Below, piece after piece: positions 59,297 through 64,000 of a stretch of DNA of 64,000 nt (positions are counted from its first letter, which is position 1; the number at the start of each line of letters is the position of its first letter). The stretch is from Pelagovum pacificum (GTDB taxonomy: Bacteria; Pseudomonadota; Alphaproteobacteria; Rhodobacterales; Rhodobacteraceae), in assembly GCF_016134045.1 (NCBI RefSeq), contig NZ_CP065915.1:3657001-3721000 (forward strand), written 5' to 3'. A model generated the notes under the pieces. That model searched no databases and was not told the DNA's origin. It saw only the letters and a list, made by a program, of their open reading frames with translations. The position numbers were made by a program, and so were the translations under genes.

Positions 59297-60504
59297 GTCG
59301 TCTTCTCTTCCATCATCTTGCGGAGCGCATCGGCCGCCGCATCGGCAAAGGCCGGGTCGTTGATATTGTGGGGCAGCCGCCGGACCCGGCGACTCCCGGT
59401 CGTCTCTACGGTCTGCTCGATCGCCGCGAAGAGCGCCTCGCGCGCCTCGGGATCATCGAAAGGCTGTCCGGCGGAGTCGAGCGCCGAGACGCCGCCCTCC
59501 GGCAGCAGGAACTCGACGGGTCCTTCGAAGCGATTCAGGCTCTCCCCGATTTCGCGCCCGAGCGCCGCGCTTTCATCGACCGTAGTGCGCATCAGGGTAA
59601 TCTGTGGGTTGTGGTGGTAGAAGGTGCGATCCGCATAGCGCTCCGGCACAGTTTCCGGCGCGCCGAAGTTCACCATGTCGAGCGCCCCGACAGAGCCGAC
59701 ATATGGCAGGCCGAGCGACGCCAGCCGGTCGATCCGGTCGGGACCGGCGGGCATGATGCCACCGGCCAGCCGGTCGCAAAGCTCGGTCGTCGTCAGGTCG
59801 AGGATCCCGTCGAGCCGACCTTGCACGGCGAGGTCCTCCATCGAACGGCCGCCGGTCCCGGTGGCATGGAAGACGATGCAGTCGAAGTCGTCCGACAGCG
59901 CTTCGGTCGCGGCGGTCACGCAGGCGGTCGTTACGCCGAACATGGTGCAGCCGATGGCGGGGCGGTCCGCCTCCGCCGCGACGGGCTCGGCACGGACCAT
60001 GCCGACGATCGCGGCGGCAGCGTTGGCAAGGATCGGGCGCGAGACCCGGTTGAGGCCGCCGATGTCCGTGACGGACGGCGCGAGGATCAAGTCGGACGTG
60101 TCGATGTAGGGCGCGGTATTTCCCGCCGCGACGGTCGAGACGATCAGCTTCGGAACCCCGAGCGGCAGGGACCGCAGCGCCGGTGCGATCAGGGCCGTTC
60201 CACCGGACCCGCCGAGGCCGATCGCACCCGCGACATGTTGCGTGCCGATCCAGTGCTTCAGCGCATCGGCCATAGCCGATACTGCGCTCCCCCGTTCGCC
60301 GGTGAAGACCGCGTCGGCGCCTTTCGGGTGGCAGGCGGCGATGTCGCTGGCGCCGATGTCCGCGCCTCCCCCCTTGGCCGAGGTGGAGACGTCGACAATG
60401 CGAACCGTCTCTCCCGCTGCGGCGATGCGGTCGCGGACGAAGGTGAGCTCCGCCGCTTTCGTGTCCATCGTGCCAATGACGAGAATGTCGCCTCGTTCGG
60501 TCAT
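59293..60504 (-). CDS. Tm-1-like ATP-binding protein (UPF0261)
   Basis: A 403-residue protein. The N-terminal Tm-1-like domain starts [20 protein letters not shown] with [12 protein letters not shown] and [20 protein letters not shown], consistent with a nucleotide-binding fold; the rest includes [16 protein letters not shown]. The ATG at 60504 is preceded by GGGGAGGGGCG, so the open frame extending to 60699 is rejected. It is translationally coupled to the PEP-hydrolase-family gene, so the two likely act together. The function of the plant homologue is virus resistance, while the bacterial role is unknown. Confidence 0.88.
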   Translation of the reverse strand: MTERGDILVIGTMDTKAAELTFVRDRIAAAGETVRIVDVSTSAKGGGADIGASDIAACHPKGADAVFTGERGSAVSAMADALKHWIGTQHVAGAIGLGGSGGTALIAPALRSLPLGVPKLIVSTVAAGNTAPYIDTSDLILAPSVTDIGGLNRVSRPILANAAAAIVGMVRAEPVAAEADRPAIGCTMFGVTTACVTAATEALSDDFDCIVFHATGTGGRSMEDLAVQGRLDGILDLTTTELCDRLAGGIMPAGPDRIDRLASLGLPYVGSVGALDMVNFGAPETVPERYADRTFYHHNPQITLMRTTVDESAALGREIGESLNRFEGPVEFLLPEGGVSALDSAGQPFDDPEAREALFAAIEQTVETTGSRRVRRLPHNINDPAFADAAADALRKMMEEKTT

Positions 60505-60665
60505 CGCAGCGCCCCTCCCCTGGCGTCGTTCAGATCGGCGCGGTCGACCCGAGGGCGCGACCGCCTGTTCCGGCGTAACCTGTTGAGATGATAGTGCGCG
60601 TGGTCCCGGATGACCATCGCGATGCCGCCCGGATCGGCGTGGAACCACCGCCGGACCGCGCTGCC

Positions 60666-60688
60666 GGGCGGAGGCTGATCCTCCGCCC
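60666..60688 (-). terminator. Hairpin after the molybdenum oxidoreductase genes
   Basis: A perfect 9-bp stem (GGGCGGAGG and CCTCCGCCC) with a CTGAT loop lies just downstream of the PaoC-like stop on the minus strand. No clear T-tract. It could separate the Mo-enzyme genes from the Tm-1-like operon, whose start is 195 bases further on. Confidence 0.55.
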
Positions 60689-60699
60689 GACGGGATCAC

Positions 60700-62943
60700 T
60701 CAGACCAGCAGGTCCTGGATGCGGATCGGGAAGCGGCGAATGCGCTTGCCGGTCGCATGATAAATCGCGTTCGCGATCGCCCCGACGGTGCCGGTGATGC
60801 CGATCTCGCCCACACCCTTGATGCCGAGCACGTTGACGTAGGGATCGTCCTCGTGAACGTGGATCACCTCCAGCCCGTGCACGTCGGCGTTCACCGGAAC
60901 CTGGTAGCCGGCGAGGTCGCTGTTCATGATCCGCCCGGTCCGCGTGTCGTACTTCGCTTCCTCGTGGAGCGCGAAGGACGTGCCCCAGATCATGCCACCC
61001 ATCAGCTGGCTCTCGGCCAACCTCGGGTTGATGATCCGGCCCGCGGCAAAGGCTCCGACCAGCCGCGTCACGCGAAGCTGGCAGAGGTCCGGGTCCACCT
61101 TTACCTCGGCGAAGACGGCGCCGTGGCTGCTCATCGCGTGGCGCTGCGCGTCCTCCGGGTTGCGGGCGGCGTTGCCGTTGCCGACGATCTCCGCCCCGCC
61201 GGAGCGGGCGAAGATCTCGGCGAATGTCTCGCCCCGCGACTCATCGTTGTCGAGGAAGATGCGCCCGTCCCGCGCGACGAAGCTGGCGTTTCCAGCACCA
61301 TGCAACGGCGAATCCGGATCAGCGGCGGCGAGCTCTCCAAGCTGGCGGATCACGTCGCTACCCGCGGCGTGGAGGGCGCCGCCCGCCGTCGCCGTATGAC
61401 CGGACCCGCCGGCGACACCCCCGTCAGGCAGTGCCGAGTCGCCGGCCCGGAACTCGACCTTGTCGAGCGGCAGGCCAAGACTGTCCGCCGCGATCTGGGC
61501 AAGCGCGGTCCAGGCGCCCTGCCCCATGTCGGCGGCGGAGGTTTCCACCAAAGCAGTGCCGTCGGACCGCAGCGTCGCGCGCGCCTCGGCCTGGAACATC
61601 GGACAGCCGAACAGCGCGGTCCCCACGCCCCAGCCGACAAGAAGCCCGTTCTCGTCCATCATTTGCCGCGGCTCTCTCGGTCGGGAAGCCCAACCGAACC
61701 GCTCCGCCCCCTGCTCGTAACACTCCCGCAGCTTCTTGGAGGAGAACGGCTTGCCCGTCCCCGGCTCCGTCTCGGAGTAGTTGGCGAGCCGGAAGTCGAG
61801 CGGGTCCATCCCCGCTGCCTCTGCCATCTCGTCCATTGCGCACTCGAGCGCGGCCGACCCCGACGCTTCGCCCGGCGCGCGCATCGGACCCGGCGTGCCG
61901 ATGTCGAGCCGGACCCCGCTGTGGGTCGAGCTGAGCGCGGGCGCGGCATACAGCCCCTGTGTCGCGTTCGGAGCAGCCTCCAGGAAGTCGTCGAAGCTCG
62001 ACGTCGCGGCGATCCCCTGGTGGTCGATGACGGTCAGTGCGCCGCCCGACGCTGTCCCCAGCCGGAGCCTTTGACGCGTGGTGCCCCGATGCCCGACCGG
62101 GCCGAACATCTGCTGCCGGGTCAGCGACAGCTTCACCGGACGCCCCGTCGCGCGCGCGGCGAGGATGCCGAGCACGATCGGACCGACAGCGAACGCCTTC
62201 GACCCGAAGCCCCCACCAAGGTACGGGCTGCGGATGGTGACGTTCTCCGCCGGGATCCCGAAGAAGTAGGCATAGGCCGCGCAGGACATCGTCAGCGCCT
62301 GCGTCGGTGTATCGAGCTCCAGCCGGTCACCCGTCCATTTCGCGACGACTGAATGAGTTTCCATCGCATTGTGAAACTGGCCCGGCGTCTCGTAGGTCAC
62401 GTCGATGGCGAGGTCGGCGGCGGCATGGCCCGCTTCGATGTCACCGTAGATCGTGGGGCCGGGCTGGCCGAACGCTTGCCCCGTGATCTCGAACGTCTCG
62501 TTGTCGTCGATCTTCGTGCGGGGCGGCTGCAGGTCGTAGCGCGGGTCGAGCAGCCGAGCGCCCTCGGTCGCGGCCTCGATCGTCTCCGCGATGACGAGGG
62601 CGATCGGCTGACCGGCGTAGCGCACGATGTCGTTCTGCAGCACTTCGATCCGGTTCGAGAACATGGTCGGCTTCTCGTCGGGATCGCCCTGAAGCTCCGG
62701 CCGGTTCTCGTGGGTGAAGACACGGACCACGCCGGGATGGGCTTCGGCTGCGGCGGTATCCAGCGTAGCGACCCGGCCCCGCGCGATGGTCGCGGCAGCG
62801 TAGACGGCATAGAGCATGTTGTCGGGGTGATTGTCCGCAGCGTAGGTCGCGGTCCCGGTCACCTTGGCCACGCCGTCACGGCGGGTCGCGGGCTGGCCGG
62901 AATTCGATCCGAACCGGATCTGGGGGGAGAGGGTGTCAGGCAT
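60700..62943 (-). CDS. Molybdopterin-binding subunit of xanthine dehydrogenase/aldehyde oxidase (PaoC-like)
   Basis: A 747-residue large subunit of a xanthine-oxidase-family molybdenum hydroxylase. Mo-cofactor-binding motifs include PYLGGGFGSKAFAVGPIVLG, GVRLDIGTPGPMRAPGEASG, ETSAADMGQGAWTALAQIAA, and the catalytic Glu is in IKGVGEIGITGTVG near the C-terminus. It overlaps the PaoB-like gene by eight bases. The FAD subunit's iron-sulfur insertion points to the PaoABC aldehyde oxidoreductase subgroup. It has no signal peptide here; export in PaoABC relies on the small subunit. Confidence 0.92.
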   Translation of the reverse strand: MPDTLSPQIRFGSNSGQPATRRDGVAKVTGTATYAADNHPDNMLYAVYAAATIARGRVATLDTAAAEAHPGVVRVFTHENRPELQGDPDEKPTMFSNRIEVLQNDIVRYAGQPIALVIAETIEAATEGARLLDPRYDLQPPRTKIDDNETFEITGQAFGQPGPTIYGDIEAGHAAADLAIDVTYETPGQFHNAMETHSVVAKWTGDRLELDTPTQALTMSCAAYAYFFGIPAENVTIRSPYLGGGFGSKAFAVGPIVLGILAARATGRPVKLSLTRQQMFGPVGHRGTTRQRLRLGTASGGALTVIDHQGIAATSSFDDFLEAAPNATQGLYAAPALSSTHSGVRLDIGTPGPMRAPGEASGSAALECAMDEMAEAAGMDPLDFRLANYSETEPGTGKPFSSKKLRECYEQGAERFGWASRPREPRQMMDENGLLVGWGVGTALFGCPMFQAEARATLRSDGTALVETSAADMGQGAWTALAQIAADSLGLPLDKVEFRAGDSALPDGGVAGGSGHTATAGGALHAAGSDVIRQLGELAAADPDSPLHGAGNASFVARDGRIFLDNDESRGETFAEIFARSGGAEIVGNGNAARNPEDAQRHAMSSHGAVFAEVKVDPDLCQLRVTRLVGAFAAGRIINPRLAESQLMGGMIWGTSFALHEEAKYDTRTGRIMNSDLAGYQVPVNADVHGLEVIHVHEDDPYVNVLGIKGVGEIGITGTVGAIANAIYHATGKRIRRFPIRIQDLLV

Positions 62944-63991
62944 TCTGCGTCACTCCGGCTGAAGGTCCGAACGGCGAGGCGGGCAAGGCGGGCATCCGTA
63001 CCGGTGTCCCGGCCGCCGCCATGTTTAGCGCACGCGCCGCCGTGCGGCGGGCAAGCTCGATCTTCCAGGCGTTGTCGTTGGAGGCCGCCGCCCCCGCCAG
63101 CGCGGCTGCGGCGGCGCGGTCGAACAGGTCGGCGTCCGGCACCTGGCCGATCAGCAACTCCTCCGCTTCGGCGACGCGCCACGGCTTCGCCGCGACCGCA
63201 CCCAGCGCCAGCCGGGCCCTGCCGATCCGGTCGCCGTCCATCCTCAGCGCGGCAGCGGCAGAGGCGATTGCGAAGGCATAGGACGTCCGTTCGCGCACCT
63301 TCAGATACCGCCCGTTGGCCGCGAAGTCGGACACGTCCGCCGGCAGTCGAACGGCAAGAATGAGCTCGCCGGGCGACAGCGCCGTCGTGACCGAAGGATC
63401 GTCACCGGGCAGCAGGTGGAAGTCGACAAGCGGGATGTCGCGTGCCCCATCGGGGCCGAGCACTTCGACGATCGCGCCGAGCGCCGCCAGCGGCACGGCG
63501 AAGTCGGACGGCATCGTCGCGATGCATCCGGCGCTGAAGCCGAGGATGGCGAGGTTCTCTTCCGCCCCACCTTGTGCGGCACAACCGGAGCCGGGCGTGC
63601 GACGGTTGCAGTCGGACTCGGGAGTCTGGAAATAGGGGCAGCGGGTCTTCTGCATCAGGTTGCCACCCACGGTGGCGGCGTTCCGCAGTTGGCCGGAGGC
63701 GCCCGAAAGCAGCGCCTCCGCCACCATCGGCGCATGGGCGAGGATCAGCGGATCGTCGGCGACGTCGGAATTGCGGGCAAGCGCACCAATCCTGATCGCG
63801 CCGTCCGCCAGCCGCTCGACGGCGTCGAGGCCCGGAAGCCGGCTGATGTCGATGACCGTCGACGGTGCCATCGCACCGGTCTTCATCAGGTCGACGAGGT
63901 TCGTGCCCCCGCCGAGCCACGCAGCACCGTCTGTCCATGCGGACAGGGCCTCTTCCGTGGTCTTCGGTTGCAGGAAGTCGAAAATCTTCAT
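62936..63991 (-). CDS. FAD-binding subunit with [4Fe-4S] insertion (PaoB-like)
   Basis: A 351-residue FAD-binding subunit of a xanthine-dehydrogenase-family enzyme. FAD motifs are GGGTNLVDLM and ATVGGNLMQKTRCPYF, and the C-terminal FAD/CO dehydrogenase-like domain follows. An unusual cysteine cluster C118, C128, C137 and C156 (in RCPYFQTPESDCNRRTPGSG, CAAQ and AGCIATM) is the [4Fe-4S] site seen in E. coli PaoB but absent from ordinary FAD subunits. The [2Fe-2S] small subunit (PaoA-like) should be encoded beyond base 64000. The start at 63991 leaves only nine bases of leader in the window. Confidence 0.93.
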   Translation of the reverse strand: MKIFDFLQPKTTEEALSAWTDGAAWLGGGTNLVDLMKTGAMAPSTVIDISRLPGLDAVERLADGAIRIGALARNSDVADDPLILAHAPMVAEALLSGASGQLRNAATVGGNLMQKTRCPYFQTPESDCNRRTPGSGCAAQGGAEENLAILGFSAGCIATMPSDFAVPLAALGAIVEVLGPDGARDIPLVDFHLLPGDDPSVTTALSPGELILAVRLPADVSDFAANGRYLKVRERTSYAFAIASAAAALRMDGDRIGRARLALGAVAAKPWRVAEAEELLIGQVPDADLFDRAAAAALAGAAASNDNAWKIELARRTAARALNMAAAGTPVRMPALPASPFGPSAGVTQNA

Positions 63992-64000
63992 GCCGCGTCT

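Noticed and set aside
60757-62352. A 531-codon plus-strand frame over the molybdenum oxidoreductase
   Set aside because: The sequence is antisense to PaoC-like coding with clear Mo-cofactor motifs. The plus-strand translation is rich in Arg/Asp/His and without domain features.

Overview
This window reads as a chromosomal segment of an alphaproteobacterium of the Rhodobacterales (Roseobacter-type). The evidence is high GC (judged by eye at about 65%), dense and often overlapping genes, many alphaproteobacterial family signatures (IalB-like periplasmic proteins, the small rsfS-rlmH pair, a PaoB-type oxidoreductase subunit, a leuC/leuD/leuB neighbourhood with a 'component of SufBCD complex'-type membrane protein) and abundant carbohydrate ABC transporters. 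I see no prophage, insertion sequence, CRISPR array or rRNA. One tRNA gene, tRNA-Pro(CGG), is present.

Layout. (1) 1-9211: an organosulfate or sulfated-sugar uptake locus. A Tat-exported binding protein, two permeases, one ATPase and two sulfatases are on the minus strand. A divergent LysR regulator and a third sulfatase are on the plus strand. None of the sulfatases shows a signal peptide, which suggests import followed by cytoplasmic desulfation. (2) 9215-12428: lysine/diaminopimelate genes dapE and dapD, separated by two small GlsB/YeaQ-type membrane proteins and a small unknown protein. (3) 12604-15246: a small secreted protein, a threonine/serine dehydratase-like enzyme, a LOG-family protein and gluconokinase. 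(4) 15525-27670: a divergent sugar regulon. LacI, a TIM-barrel isomerase and a Gfo/Idh dehydrogenase lie to the left. A complete ABC importer, a GH2 beta-mannosidase-like enzyme and a second isomerase/dehydrogenase pair lie to the right. An 11-bp perfect inverted repeat overlaps the likely promoter of the rightward operon. (5) 27704-38947: mostly housekeeping genes (DUF2945, rlmN, two IalB paralogues, asparaginase, an AEC transporter, fghA, DUF188, a HAD phosphatase, a mu-crystallin-like reductase, an MFS carrier, rlmH and rsfS).

(6) 38456-42254: a YadA-like trimeric autotransporter coupled to a small secreted protein, then a divergent ABC-F ATPase. The ABC-F gene is preceded by a 23-codon ORF with a strong ribosome binding site and a series of competing hairpins. 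This looks like a translation-sensing attenuator and is the most interesting unannotated signal here. (7) 42257-53800: a porin-like protein, an MscS channel, an acetyltransferase, leuC-leuD, a membrane protein, an endonuclease/phosphatase-fold protein, a divergent oxidoreductase/LysR pair, leuB, an EamA transporter and tRNA-Pro. (8) 53902-64000: cytochrome b561, a LysR/SnoaL-like pair, a cupin plus Gfo/Idh pair, and a minus-strand operon-like series (PaoB and PaoC subunits of a molybdenum aldehyde/xanthine oxidoreductase, a Tm-1-like protein, a PEP-hydrolase-family protein and an SRPBCC protein), probably catabolic.

Sulfatase and PaoB genes run toward or off the window ends. The first sulfatase is truncated at base 1, and the [2Fe-2S] partner of PaoB/PaoC would be expected beyond base 64000. 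Functions are inferred by reading the translated proteins; no database search was possible.
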